A DNA stretch of 64,000 nt from Calliphora vicina (Eukaryota; Arthropoda; Insecta; Diptera; Calliphoridae). Both the position numbers and the translations under genes were made by a program. Location: NCBI RefSeq assembly GCF_958450345.1, contig NC_088783.1:21145701-21209700 (forward strand), written 5' to 3'. Shown here piece by piece: positions 10,651-23,433 of the stretch (positions are counted from its first letter, which is position 1; every line of letters starts with the position of its first letter). Under the pieces are notes generated by a model. The model worked only from the letters and a program-made list of their open reading frames with translations, was not told the DNA's origin and did not search any database.

Positions 10651-12923
10651 AATTTAATTTCTAGATTCTATTTTTTATATTGTTTCATATTTCGTCTAAA
10701 CTTTGAATAAATTAAATTTCAAAACAATCATAAATAAATTAGTCTACTACAACCTAAAAACCTTTGCAATGTTTTAGTATAATGTAATTAGAAATGGCGT
10801 ATTATTAGTCCCCTTGTAACTTAAAATATCAAAGTCTACTTTAAAAAGTCCAAAAACCATTAAAATTTTCTATTTGAATAATAAGACTTCTAGAAATACC
10901 TTTTTCAAAAATCCATTTTTAAAACAATTATATTTAGTTTGCATATTTTAAGGTTTGTCTGCTTTTTGTCGTTGTAACAAAAATGTAATTTTCCTCTTTC
11001 TTTCATATTGCTAATTCTTAAATGGCGGCAAATATAATTTCTAAATTTTCTGGCTCTGTTTTTAGTTTTGGCGGCAATTATAAGTTTAATACAACAAAAA
11101 AAGTCTTGTAAAAGTACTACTTTTGTTTAAAAATTTGCATAGTATGCCGCCACTGTGTTCAATATGACAAAAAAATAAAACCCATGGTTAAAAATATTCG
11201 AAGGAAAAGTTTCGAGCCAACAAAAGGTCAATATACATAAATTTTCTTTTACTTGTTTTGTCATTTCTTTTTCAAAAAAGGAAAATATGCAAAAATATGT
11301 ATTCCTAAAAGCTAAATATAGTAAACAATTAAATGAAGTATTTTATGTAATTTTAATAAAAATTTAAAAAAAAACATCCTTAAAGTAGGCTTTATTTTAT
11401 CAAGATATTTTATGCCTACTTTTGCTGCTACTCAAAATTGTATTAAAAGTATGTTTAAGGTGGGGATGGTTGTAGGTTTGTTTGTAAATTAATAAGGTAT
11501 ACTTTTGGGAGTTACTTATTTAGAAAAGCTTTTATTTATAGTTTCCAGGGTTAATAATATATAGAATTAGATTTAAATTGATATATTCTTTTATACAACC
11601 CTTCTCCAAGGTGATAACATAATAAATAATGTATAAGTTTATCATTTTGTTAGGAATTTTCAAAATATTCATAACTGAATGGTTAACTATGAGTAAGTTT
11701 AAATAAGTTTTCTGAAGCGATGTAACAACTCGAATAATTTTCGAAAATTTTTCTCTAGAAATTCAGCAAAATAGTTCCCGAAATGGCTGACATATGAACA
11801 AAACATCTCAATTGCAACTATTTCTATAAATTGTTTCCACAAAAATCAGTCTATAGAAGTCATCAGACAATAGATATTGCAGAAATCTGTCTGAAGTACT
11901 TGCTAAACTGACAATAGATTAAAACATTACATAATCAGTGCCTGTTCCTGAATTACTTTTTTCATCTTGGAAAAAGTGCTACAAAATAAGTAGTAGCCCT
12001 CGTATTTTATTATTTATTAAATTGTTGTAACAAAAATACCATACACTTCCACAAGAATAGAAAATAATTGATTTTAAATTCTTTTAAAAATAAATTTCTT
12101 GTTCTTTTGTTATTTTTACAAAATTTTCTAAATTTTTTCCTAAACATATACACAAAATAGACTACATATACATGACGTCACTCTACAGCCAATAAAATGC
12201 TCAACAAATTGTTTGGTTTTGTGTGCTGTTTAATTTCAAAAAGTAAAGTAAATTAAATTAAAAAACGTGATTGGGTTTCCGGGCTCATAAATAATACTCG
12301 TACAATGTTTTCTGTATACAGTTATATTCAAAATAATTGTCTAACTTTATATTTTCAAACCTTATTCTCCCCTGTTGGTTTTTTGTTCTTTTACTGTTTT
12401 TTTCTAGCTAAAAAATAAGTTGTGTATATGCTATAAATTTTATTTACTAACAACCCTAAAAGTAGGCAACACATTTAGTTAATATGAGACTTAAAGCTGT
12501 TTGTTTATCTAATATGTGTTTGTGAGTGGGTAAATGTATTGCTCACACTACAACAACTTGTTTAAAAATGAACATTGCAGAAAATGGCAAAAAACTAAAA
12601 AAAAAAAATAATAAAAGGCTCAAGGATAATAATTTAAGCAACACCGTGGTGATGGTGGTGCGGGTCTTTCAGTATAAGTTGCACTTGTTGTTGGTTGCTA
12701 TTTTATTCTACTTGGGTTTTTAATGCAACAGTGACGTTTTTTTTTTTTGGTTGGTTTTTTATATCAGTTTATTTCTTAGGGTTGTATTTATTTAAGATCC
12801 TTGTGCTAGTAACCATTTCCGTTACTACAATACTTTCTTTTGTTTGTTGTTATACATTTGTATGGTTAAGTGGTATAGTATGGAAAACTCTGCATAGTTG
12901 CCCAGAATTATAAAACAAATTTC
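10651..12923. other. AT-rich non-coding stretch with motif copies
   Basis: No gene is recognised. The GCCTACWTTTAGG-type motif occurs at 11,378, 11,414 and 12,454. A run of A at about 12,600 and of T at about 12,740 create short spurious frames. Confidence 0.5.
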
Positions 12924-13628
12924 AGCATTGTCTAGTTTTAGAAGTATTTATTTAAATATATTAAAGTCTACTTTTAGGAGGGGTTAATCAAGAGTCCGAA
13001 AATAGCCTATCCACATATTCAAATTGCCTAAAATACCACTTTTATTTATATTCTAAAATACATTTTATATATTCTAAAATGCTTTTTGTTTAAAAGACTG
13101 AAAGAAGAAAAAAATCAAATAGTATTAGGTCAATACATACCATAATTTTGCCTTAATTTCGATATGAAATTTAAGGATTTCTAGATAAACGAACATTTTT
13201 CGCAATAATTTGTTCAATAAACCATAATTTATTATTAGTACTCAGTTTCAATAAAACAAATTCAAGATATTATTATAGAATATAGAAATATTTTACGGAA
13301 AAATTAACTGAATTCAGGAAACTTTAACTTAATACCATGGTCATAAGTAATTTTTTTTTAAATTTGTAATTTTTCTTTGAAATACTGCGAAATGTTATGT
13401 ATTTACTAGTTAATGTTGATAAAACTTCATAAAAAAAATGAGATTGAATGCAGACCTACATGTGCCAAAAACAAATATTGGCAAATTTATTGCCTACATT
13501 GAGGCGTTCAATAAAAAATCTGTATATTGCTTAACTTAAATTTCCAGAAAACATTTTGTAAGCATTGCCTAGTTTTAGAGCTATTTATTTAAATATATTA
13601 AAATCTACTATTAGGGGGTTAATCAAAA
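12924..13628 (+). repeat. Diverged duplication, copy B, with tandem flank
   Basis: This is the partner of 10,062-10,650. Here the unit starting AGCATTGTCTAGTTTTAGA at 12,924 starts again at 13,561 with AGCATTGCCTAGTTTTAGA and continues for about 65 bp. The locus is therefore a 637-bp unit followed by a truncated second unit. Confidence 0.7.
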
Positions 13629-14500
13629 GGTTAGTTAATATAGTAAAATATTATTTATTTAAGGTATCTTTAAATTAAAAAAAAAAATAATATCTATTTC
13701 TAGTGGAATAAAAAAGTACAAAAGGTACTTATTTGAAAATTTAAAAATTTTGGGATATTGATTCTTTCTAAAAGATTTCAACTCAAATATTATAAAAATA
13801 CCAAAAAATCAATTTGTAAAAAAATTCGAAAAAAGTACCTTTTGTTCTGCGGCTCCATCCACAATTATCTGTTTTTAAGGATTTTCATGAAATTTGTCAA
13901 GATCTTCAATTGGATTTAGTGATCTTCTTTATTCACTGATTTTCTGTTACAAGAACTGAAAAATTCTATGTGTACAACCGTATCACTCGATAGGCAATAA
14001 ATACAAATAGGCAATAAATATAAATAGCCAATAAATATAAATCTGTTTTCTCTCTATTCAATTTTATATCCATTATTTTCAAATATATCAAAGCATTCAT
14101 AGACATTATGACGTTTTCAAATGTGTCAAGTCATCCATGGAAACTGTGGCCCTTTTTCTTTGTTATAAAATACCCCCAACGACCTACAGGCCCGATTTGG
14201 GGTTCAAAATAAGTTACAAATTCGATTAAATTTACTTTTTCATAGAAAATTAATTTTCAAACATCTATTAATGTGTTGTTCTAGTCGCTTGACTTATCTA
14301 GATTTGACTTGTCTGCAACGTTATTTAACTCAAAACATTGGCAGTAAACCTCGCATTTCATTGCACTGCTAAAAAACTGAATAAATACACTGCATACTAA
14401 TGACGTACAGTTTAGTCTTGACTTACTTTTGCATATATGTACTACCTACCTATATTTTAAACACTTAAAGTCTGCAAGAGTTAAATTTGTCCTTTTGCCA
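13629..14500. other. Non-coding stretch with 17-bp triplet repeat
   Basis: Three tandem 17-bp units of the form AGGCAATAAATATAAAT lie at about 13,992-14,042. The rest shows nothing recognisable. Confidence 0.5.
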
Positions 14501-14742
14501 AAAACAACAACAACAACAAAAAACAAGTCTAAAGTTTGTTAAGTATTTAATGGCTACAAGTTTAGTAGTCTAATATTTCTTTGGGTTATTCTCAGCCTTA
14601 AAGTATGCTTTAAATTTTGGGATTTCTCTACTACTTAGAATTTAAAGTTTGTTTTGTGGTTATATTTTGATAAAGTGTCACGTTTTAAACTACCATTACG
14701 TTGGGCTGTAAAGTCTTTTATCAACCAACATCTTTTACATAG
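14501..14742 (+). repeat. Local duplication, MITE-free copy
   Basis: This 242-bp segment is repeated at 16,973-17,353, starting with the AACAACAAC run and CTAAAGTTTGTTAA and ending ATCTTTTACATAG. At 14,635-14,637 it carries a single TTA exactly where the partner copy holds a MITE, so it preserves the empty insertion site. Confidence 0.85.
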
Positions 14743-16144
14743 TTTTTTTTGTTGTTGTTTTGTATTTTCTAAAGTTTTAGCCTGAAAGTAGGCAACAAAA
14801 AAATGTATATATGATGTTAAAAATGGTTTTAGAAGATTTTTTTTGCCAATGCTTTGTGGACTGGTTTTGTTAATGACGTGATAACTTTGTTAAACTGGCG
14901 TTATTTTGCTGTGGTTGTTGTAAAGCCTTAAGAGACTCAAAGAAGCACTCGTCCAAAAACACATTTTCAAACAAAAAGAATATCGTCATCTATTTGTGAA
15001 TGTATGTATGTATATGCTATAAAGTCATTGTCATAATAGCTTACAATTGTTAGAATTTTAATGTCTTTTAGTGGTGGCGCTCTAGCCTGATGGTGTGATG
15101 TGTTGGAAGTCTAGTTGTTGCCTAGAATAGAAAGGAAAAACTTTTTAAATTGTTTTCATATACAGAAATCCCTAAAATAAACACGTACACATAACTAGTA
15201 TAAGGTTGTGTATATCATTAGGGATCTATTGTAGAATTTATGAATGATAAACGTGTGTGTTTGTGTGTATGCGACACTCTGACAGTATATGTGTGTGATG
15301 CGGTTTAGCTAAAAATTTCTATATAACCAAGATAATAATTTTCAATTTTATAGGAAAAGTTTAAAAAGCATATAGATAGAAACCAACAAAAACGAAATTA
15401 ATTATACACCACATACACATAAATTTTGCTTTTATTAAAGAAACTAAAATTCCTTTTTTAAAGGAGGGGTTTTCATAAATATTTTGTGATAAATACAAGT
15501 TATAATATTTAAATTTAAATCAATTTCTCTATGATTTGTATGTATACATATTTAGCTAGAAAACCCACCCTTAAAGTAGGCTAATTAATATTTCGTATTA
15601 AATATTTTGTTAATAAATTAAGAGTTGTATTTGTTTTTATTTTGCTAGCTATTGATTTAAATTTTATTTTTATGTTTTAATTGAATTTTACTTCCTTTTC
15701 AGTTGTTTCCTTTTTCCTCACAAATGCCAGCAAATCGTTGCATAATTTTGTGTCGTATATCAATTTCATTTCATTTATATTTGTTTGCGTATTTTAATTT
15801 TCAATCATGTTGCTGCATAAATTTTTATGGTTGTTTTTTTGTTGTTAATTTTTCATTCATTTGAAGGCATTTTTATAATTGTTATGCAAAATTTTTGTTG
15901 TTGACGCTATCAGTATGATATTTTTTTTTGTTTTTGTTTTTCAACTTTTAATTGATAAAGTTGGGAGTAAATCATTGTGGTATGTTTATAGGTAGAAATA
16001 CCAGGGTTACTTGTTATTTTTTAGAGTTATAGTGTTGTTATTTAAAATCTACATTAGAAGTTTGATATGTTTTTAGCCAAGAGACTTTGACATGTCATTA
16101 AAATGTCTCTAAATTGTGATTTTTTCTATAAACTTCGTTGACAT
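14743..16144. other. AT-rich non-coding stretch with motif copies
   Basis: GCCTACWTTTAGG-type motifs lie on the minus strand at 14,781 and 15,569. T-rich runs lie at about 15,830-15,930. No gene is seen. Confidence 0.5.
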
Positions 16145-16209
16145 TCGTGTTGTTTAGAAGTAAATAACCGATCATGTTCGGCCCTGATGGCTACGAGTGC
16201 CGGTCACTG
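16145..16209 (-). mobile_element. hAT-like terminal fragment
   Basis: Read on the minus strand from 16,209, this begins CAGTGACCGGCACTCGTAGC and continues CATCAGGGCCGAAC. It matches the end at 27,804, which begins CAGTGGTTGGCACTCTTAGC. Each is bordered by an 8-bp sequence of hAT target type, CTCTAAAG here and CTTTAAAG at 27,796. The other end of this copy was not found, so it is probably a fragment. Confidence 0.5.
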
Positions 16210-16696
16210 CTCTAAAGATACATTCACATTATTTGATCTTACAATTTAAATTATACCTTTAATTGTGATGTTTTGTAAAAAACTTTTTTACTAAGTACGC
16301 TTATTTTCTCAAATATTTCAAGAGATATTTTACAACATTTACAAATGAATAGTTTTATTATTCAGTTCCATTTAAAATATGTATGTTAGTTGTATGTTTA
16401 AATCTAACAATTGCCTTAAACAAATTTTCCAATACTCTAAACTGTTTGTAACAATAATCAAAATCAATTTACAAAAAAATGTCACAAATAATACGATTGA
16501 ATGAATATAATAAATAACACTTAACAAAAATATACATACAATTGTATACATACACAATAGGCATTAATTCTTTATTAAATACGCGTAAAGTTATACTATT
16601 GGGAACACTGTGCAACAGCAAACAAAAAATTGACTTGGTGGCTAAAAACTACATAATCTAGTTTTAAAATTTTCTAACCTTTGATTTACATAACAC
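16210..16696. other. AT-rich non-coding stretch
   Basis: Nothing is recognised here. Confidence 0.5.
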
Positions 16697-16699
16697 TAA

Positions 16700-16826
16700 T
16701 CGCCAGTAACACGAAGTCTGGTTATGTGTTAACTAATAGTTATACTGACAGTTTTCATACAAAAATAATTCTAACCGACAATATAACTGTTAGTTAACGC
16801 ATAACCAGGCTTCGTGTTAATGGGGG
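16700..16826. mobile_element. TWA-flanked MITE, copy 1
   Basis: This is a 127-bp element with inverted ends carrying AGTAACACGAAGTCTGG and its complement. A target duplication TAA stands on both sides, at 16,697-16,699 and 16,827-16,829. Three-base TWA duplications are typical of PIF/Harbinger elements; that superfamily assignment is an inference, as no transposase is present. Confidence 0.8.
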
Positions 16827-16972
16827 TAAGTTGATAAAAATTGGAAAACTAATTACAAAGATATGCCTAAATGTTTATTATCTCGAAATCCCTTCATGGT
16901 CCCACTCTTTATTTTGTATCTGCTGTTTATCAATGACTTATAATTGAGGAAAATCTTTAAAAAGTAGAGGAT

Positions 16973-17353
16973 AAAAACAACAACAACAAAACTAAGTCTA
17001 AAGTTTGTTAAATATTTAATGCCTACATGTTTAGTAATAGTAAATGTGATCTAATATTTCGTTGGGCTCTTTTCAGCCTTAAAGTATGCTTTAAATTTTG
17101 AGATTTCTCTACTACTTACCCCCATTAACACGAAGCCTGGTTATGGCCTAACTAATAGTTATACTGTGGGTTAAAACTATTTTTGTATAAAAACTGTCAG
17201 TTTAACTAATAGTTAATACATAACCAGACTTCGTGTTACCGGGGGTTAGAATTTAAAGATTGTTTTGTGGTTATATTTTAATAAAGTGTCACATTTAGAA
17301 CTACCATTACGTTGAGCTATAAAGTCTTTTATCAATCAACATCTTTTACATAG
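16973..17353 (+). repeat. Local duplication, MITE-containing copy
   Basis: This is the partner of 14,501-14,742. Removing 130 bp (a 127-bp MITE plus one TTA) restores collinearity with the empty copy, so the MITE entered after the duplication or was lost cleanly from the other copy. Confidence 0.85.
17119..17245. mobile_element. TWA-flanked MITE, copy 2
   Basis: This 127-bp element begins CCCCCATTAACACGAAG and ends CTTCGTGTTACCGGGGG. TTA stands on both sides, at 17,116-17,118 and 17,246-17,248. The empty site at 14,635-14,637 has a single TTA, which proves both the boundaries and the duplication. Confidence 0.9.
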
Positions 17354-17365
17354 ATTTTTGTTTTT

Positions 17366-18125
17366 ATACTCTTCACCATGAGTTTATTATAAGTTTGTCA
17401 TTCCGTTTGTAATTTCTACATTTTACACTTGCGTCCCCACAAAGTATATATATTCTGGATCGCTATTTAGCGGAGACGATATAGCCATGTCCGTCTGTAT
17501 GTTGAAATCAACATTATGTAGCCCCCAAATAACTTACATACATGATTCATACATAAATATATCCGCTATAGACACGGCTCGGTTGCTATTTGAAATCGAG
17601 ATCATCGGAGAGATTTTTTTTTAATTGAAAACAAACCCAAACTGCGAACCATTTTACTTGTCTGCAGAAACACCCAGAGTCTCCGGCAGGAATCGAACCC
17701 GCACACTATAGTCTAGCCTGTCGGGGCAACCTCGATTTCTTGACCTAGTTTTTAATTATATCTGGATTACTAAGTCATTAATATAAACAATATGGATATC
17801 TAGTAATAGATATTTCAAAGATCTTTGTAACGTCGTTATATAACTCCATAGTAAAACGGACCTACAATGGGTCAAAATCGGGAAAAATATTTTTTAACCC
17901 GAATTTTTTTTTATCAAAAATATTTTTTTTTCTAAAATTCACTAATACATCAAAAAAAATTTTTTTTAAAAGAATTTAAAAAAGATGTTTGAACAAAACT
18001 TTTTTTTTCATAAAATTTTTTATTTAGTAAAAAAGGTAAAAAAAAAATTAAATTAAAATTAAAAACTTTTTTTAATTTTGTTTACCTCAAAATTTTTACT
18101 TTTAAAGTGTAATTTGGCACAGCCG
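17366..18125 (-). mobile_element. Mini-me/DINE-like element, reverse copy
   Basis: It begins TACTCTTCACCATGAG and then carries CATTCCGTTTGTAATTTCTA, a TATATATTCTGGATCGC core and CATGTCCGTCTGT. It continues through the A/T-tract region to a decayed GGCACAGCCG hairpin near 18,118. This is the same family as 6,704-8,126, inverted. It is interrupted by a SINE at about 17,612-17,727. Confidence 0.7.
17612..17727 (-). mobile_element. tRNA-derived SINE fragment
   Basis: On the minus strand a good RNA polymerase III B box, GGTTCGATTCC (17,699-17,689), is followed about 60 bp later by a tail containing an A9 run. The start is truncated, since no convincing A box is present. It sits inside the mini-me element and replaces sequence present in sister copies at 7,840 and 46,260, so it inserted later. 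Confidence 0.6.
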
Positions 18126-21100
18126 TCCATGGACATTAGGACCAGCCACTTCATTAACTCGTAGATATCCATTATTATACTAAGCAGCCGTAATAATTTA
18201 AATTTTGTTTAAGTTAAACATACCAAATTTTTCGAATGTGGTCTCACATTTTGATTTCTAACTTTTTAAAAACCTCACAAATTTTACTGATTTTCAATAA
18301 CCAACTACTTAAGACGATAATAAACATTTTGGATGGATCTCATTGAATTTCGTTTTATATTTTACACCTGGGCAAGATTTACACACACAGACACATACCT
18401 AAATATTTAAGAATCTCATAAATTAAAAAGTTTATTAAATTTTTATTTTGTAGTCCAGTGTAATACAGATATATACATAACAACCAAATATTATTATAAC
18501 ATTTTATAGTATACTATTCAAAATAACATTATTTGAAATTATAATGTTACCAATACACAGCCACGACACACATTAAGAGTTACATTTACAAACCTACAAA
18601 ATACATTATGATTATAATCATAATGATTGTAATTTTTGTGTGAAATTAGGCTTTAACAAAATAGTATACAAGAACAACAACAAAAAAGAAACCCAACATA
18701 AAATGACGACCAAAAAAAGTGACGTGCCAAAGGAAGAATTTCAAAAATTATGTATAGTATAGGACAAAAGAGCAATGGAGAGGGTGTGTTAGAAGGCGAA
18801 AAAAAAGAATATTTATAATTATATAAATTTTAAGTGTTATGGCTGTATTAAAGGAACCGTAGAATAATGAAGCTTGTTAACAGTTTAAAATTGAATACAC
18901 TATTGACCCCGGTTAAAAGCTATTTCTCCTGCTCACTAACTTTGAACGGCACATTAAAATGCTAAAAATATTTGTATTCATTCATTAATATTTGGGCTTA
19001 ATAATACAAAAAGTAGGAGTTTTGTGGTGTTTGAAATATTTTCTTGTTACAGCGCTATATCTTTTTAGCTGTGTTGGTAAATAAAAGTTCAAAGTTTGTA
19101 TATTTAAGGAGGGTGTGTGTGTGTAAAAGAGAAAGCAACAAAAACAGCAACATTTTTGGCGTTTAAAGAAAATTGATAATAATTTAAATTGAAATTGGTT
19201 AGTAGACTTTGAAAATTGAATAAAAACTAAGTAAAGTAAATAAATGAAATGAAATATTGCCTACATTTAGGGGGCAAGATAAAATTATGTTAAAGTAAAG
19301 GAAACCTAAGCAATGAAAAGCCTACATTTAAGAGGGAAGCTAAAATAAAATGAATTTGAAATGAAATTTTAAAAATAAAGCCTACATTTAGGGGAATAGT
19401 AACAGCTATAAATATGTAATACCTAAATATATTTACTTATTATTATGTCTCTGAAAATTGATTTAAATTTAAAAATACAAATAATAAAATAACAATACAT
19501 ATTGCTGTATTAATATGTTATAACAAACAAAATAGATTTAAATTTATTCACACAAAAGAATTTTATTTAATAAATATTGCCTACTTTTACACAAATTTTC
19601 AACAAATAAAATTTAAATATATTTTGCTTACATTTTCTTTATTTTTTTCATAAATCCATTAACTTGCTTTTCTTTCTTTGCTATTGGATCCACTTGAATC
19701 TTTTTTTGTGTCTCCAAAATTATTATTTATTTAAAATCTTTTGTCATCATTATTTTTATTTAAAACATCTGCAAGTCTTTTATGAAAACATAATACAAAA
19801 TACATATTATTTAAATATTATTCACACGTTATCAGTTCAAATGGACGTACAACAAACAATTTTATTGTAGGAATATTGACATTTTTTAATATTTTAAATC
19901 CTCAGGGCATTGATAAGCCTTATGGTATGCTTTTATATACATATTTTTTATATTCCTTTTAATATTTTAAATATATCCTTACATATTCCTATGTACATAT
20001 ATTTGGGAGAGTAAAGATGTGTGTAAGACTTACCTAAGCAAGATTATTACAATATTTCTTTACATATATTTGAATGGAATTTTTTGTTAACAAAGCATGA
20101 AAGATATACTTTTCGATGATTGTACAAAAGTTTTAATAATTTCAGTTTAAAAAGAAATGGAATTTGTATTATAAGATTTTAAAATAAAAAAAATGTTTCA
20201 AATAAGATTAACAAATTTAAGATTCTTGTTAAAATATTTAGTATATTTGAGTCTTTTTTACTAGTTAAAAATATTAACCAAATTCATTTTGCTCTTAAAC
20301 TTTGTTAAAAGCCAATTATGCATGCACTTTCCTGACTGCCAGCCATACAAGTTTATATTGCTATATATTTGTTTAGCATATTTTACAGCATTTAAATAAA
20401 TGTTTTTATAAACGGAATTGTTTATTTTTATTTTCTTTATTTAACTACTTTCAAAACGCAAAGCCGTTTTTTTTTGTGGCATGCATGTTTTACAATAATT
20501 GCTCTTTAGTTTTAAATATAACAATTTGTGGTTTATTATTTTGCATATAAAAACCTTAGCCTATTTTTAGGCTGCTAAATGGAAATAATGCCTAAAATGG
20601 CCCAATTAACAAGGCACGATCTAAAAAAGAAACATGCAATTTGTGTGTTACAATTTGTATGATATTTATTTTTATAATTTTTTTTAAATACATATTTTGT
20701 GGTGAAAATTTGTTAAGAATTTTAAAGATTAAAATTCTTAAAAATTTAAAAAAGAAAGCATTTTTTTTTAAATTTAAAGCAACACTTTCGATTTGTTTTT
20801 CAAAAAAAAAAGACAGATTTAATATACAGCTTTTTTTTCCTTATTTTCGTTTATTTTAATATGTATAATCACATTTTATGCTTAAAATGACCTTTTCCAT
20901 TTATTCTCAGCTACGTCTTTGGCAATGACGCATGCAAGTTTACTCGTTACACTGGCTGCATATACATACTCATGCGATTTACCTCCTCGTCATATCGTTC
21001 TTCGTCAACTTTTGTTATTTTTGTACAAAATTTTTGACTTTATCTCGTTTCTGACTTGTTGTTGTATTTGCTCATAAAATACTCATACACAAACAAAAAT

Positions 21101-22339
21101 TAAGTTATATGCGTAAATATTTATTTTTGGTTTGACATTTTACTACTCAACGTTTCAACTTTTAACTTTATTGTACATTATTAAACAGCTAAAAACAAAA
21201 AAACCAACTACAATCCATGATTTTTGCTACTTAAGCAGCTATTTTTAAATAAACCCTTACTGAGAAATAGACTCTCTAAAATGCTTTAAATAATATATAG
21301 TAGATTGATAGATAGTTTAGCATACTTTATGGCGATTATTGTCTCAGAGATAATGTAAAGCTTATTTGTGGAAAAATACAGACAAATAATTTATTTATTC
21401 AAGAGGAAACTATATAAACTTCGGTTAGTAAGGTAAGATTCAGGCAAACGTCAGCATTTAAACTAAATAGCCAAGCATTAAAATGACGATTTTCTGCCAA
21501 ACTTTTATTCTCTTTATTGGTTTTTTGCTTTTCTCTGGTATACATAGTTTGCTGGTAACATAGACGTCACAACATTTAGCTTTTTAAGTGACACTTTGTT
21601 ATCACAACACACTGACTGACTTATACACAAACTATATTTAACAATGTTAGAACAACAGCAACAATAAATCCTAGAAAATGAAAATGTAAACTTAAGTGAC
21701 ACATTTTAAGAGTCAATTTTTGACAAGAAAAATTTTTGTTTTTCTATTTTTTATCTGCTAGATTTTTCCAGACCAGACATCTTTATGTCATCAGTGGCTG
21801 GCTGTTCAAGAAAACTACCCCTTTTCCTTATGCCATAAATATTGTAAAACAAACAAAAATTCATATACATATTTTTTATTTGTTTTTGTGGTTTTGTTTC
21901 TTGATTTTCAATAGTTGGTTATTTTTGTGTATGCTTTCGGTTGTTTTAAATTGGTTTTGTTAGAGTAACACCTAAAAATAGGCTATAGTTTTGTGTGCGT
22001 TTTTATAACAACCATTTATATGCAATAGTGGTTTTAGCAATTAAATATTGTTTGTAGTTTTGTTTCGCCTTAAGGCATGCAATACTAAGTGGCGCATAAA
22101 AAGCACAGAAGAGAGAAATATGTATGTGTTTTATTTTTGGTGAACATTTTTTTTTATATATTTTTGCTTGAAATTTAATTAAAATGTTGTTGTTGTTTTT
22201 GTAGCAGAAAATTCCATACATTGATTACTTTTTGTGAGAAATTATAAAATGTGTGAGATTGTTGGTAAAAATTTGTGGAAATTTTTCCACACCATTTTGC
22301 ATAAATGTGGCTAAATTTAATTGAAGCAGCATTGAAATT
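18126..22339. other. Long AT-rich non-coding stretch
   Basis: No gene is recognised over 4.2 kb. Three GCCTACATTTARGG motifs at 19,259, 19,320 and 19,380 are spaced 61 and 60 bp apart within loosely similar units. More copies lie at 19,579, 20,559 and 21,971. Less AT-rich patches at about 20,320-20,350 and 20,900-21,010 might be conserved regulatory DNA, but that cannot be tested here. Confidence 0.5.
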
Positions 22340-22610
22340 TCCTTTTAAAGACACATGTGGATGCAGACTTGTTGGTGTAGACCATTGACTTCAAATATCC
22401 ACATAAAAAGGCATTCAATGGTATTAAACCTCAAGATCTTGAGGTCAATTCTGTTCACCGAAAACGAGAGATTATGCGACCAGGATTTCTCATGCAGTAA
22501 TTCTATTGTTTCAGGGGCTTTATGGCATATAGAACATCTTGTTGAAACCGCATATCGAATGATCAGTTACTGCTTGATCATTTTCCAATGATGCAATCTG
22601 CTCCGCACGA
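22340..22610 (-). pseudogene. DDE-transposase C-terminal relic
   Basis: The minus strand reads RIISRF, a stop, then positions corresponding to N-W-P-P-R-S-C-D-L-T, and finally PLNAFLCGYLKSMVYTNKS. This follows the well-known segment L-T-P-L-D-F-F-L-W-G-Y-x-K-S-x-V-Y of an insect Tc1/mariner-superfamily transposase group. Two stops and the loss of the conserved tryptophan and aspartate show it is dead. Related relics are at 6,215, 29,269 and 31,060. Confidence 0.65.
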
Positions 22611-22861
22611 AACATGAACACATTGTGGATGCATTTGTTTTTCGTTCACTTGACTTGAGAGTTCAGCTGACACCAAATGCGGCAATTTTAACTATTATTC
22701 AGTTATTTGGTGTCCACTTCAATTTAAAGGATTCGTTTAATTAGAACGGTTAGGAAAAGGTGGCAATATTTCAGGAAATTACCTATAAATATCATTTAAT
22801 ACTGCTGTAATTAAGACTTATCAAAAACCTATTCGTTTCAAAACAAGAAATTAGCTTTACA

Positions 22862-23433
22862 TTGTATAACACTGTGTGTAATTTTTTAAGTCATGGAAAT
22901 ATAACCATATACGGTCACCAGTACGTGATTTATGGGCCCAAAGATTTGGGGCCTCGGTGTAATTTTTGCAAAAAAGTGATCATTTTCTCAGGCTCAACTT
23001 CAAGATCAAAATCGCAAAAAACTTTTAAAACTTCGATTTGTTTTACCTTTTTGCCCCTGTTCAGGTCCATAGGTAGAAAACCGTTCAAAATTCAAGGATA
23101 TCTTCAAGATCAAAATCGCAAAAAACTTTTAAAACTTCGATTTGTTTTACCTTTTTGCCCCTGTTCAGGTCCATAGGTAGCAAACCGTTCAAAATTCAAG
23201 GATACAATCAACTACAAAAATGTACCCAAGATGTCAATAAAAAACTTTCTAGAACATATGAACTTCCTAGGAATGATTCTTAATACCGTTTAGGTAGGAC
23301 AATCACTTTTTTACAAAAATGACACCGAGACTCCAAATCTTAGGAAGCCCATAAAAATTTGGTCTTTTATCACGCAGTGGTATCCGTATATGGTTATATT
23401 TATTCGTGTTGCACTGTGTACAATTTTGACAAA
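22862..23433. repeat. Foldback repeat with internal 104-bp tandem pair
   Basis: Segments 22,893-22,990 and 23,303-23,402 are inverted copies of about 100 bp (GGAAATATAACCATATACGG against CCGTATATGGTTATATTTA). Between them a 104-bp unit, CAAGATCAAAATCGC through TTCAAAATTCAAGGATA, is present twice in near-identical form, starting at about 22,999 and 23,103. Parts recur at 4,908-5,210 and, inverted, at 48,010-48,335. Confidence 0.7.

Noticed and set aside
17689..17699. Possible tRNA gene from the B-box match
   Set aside because: No A box, acceptor stem or anticodon arm can be formed; it is better explained as a SINE fragment.
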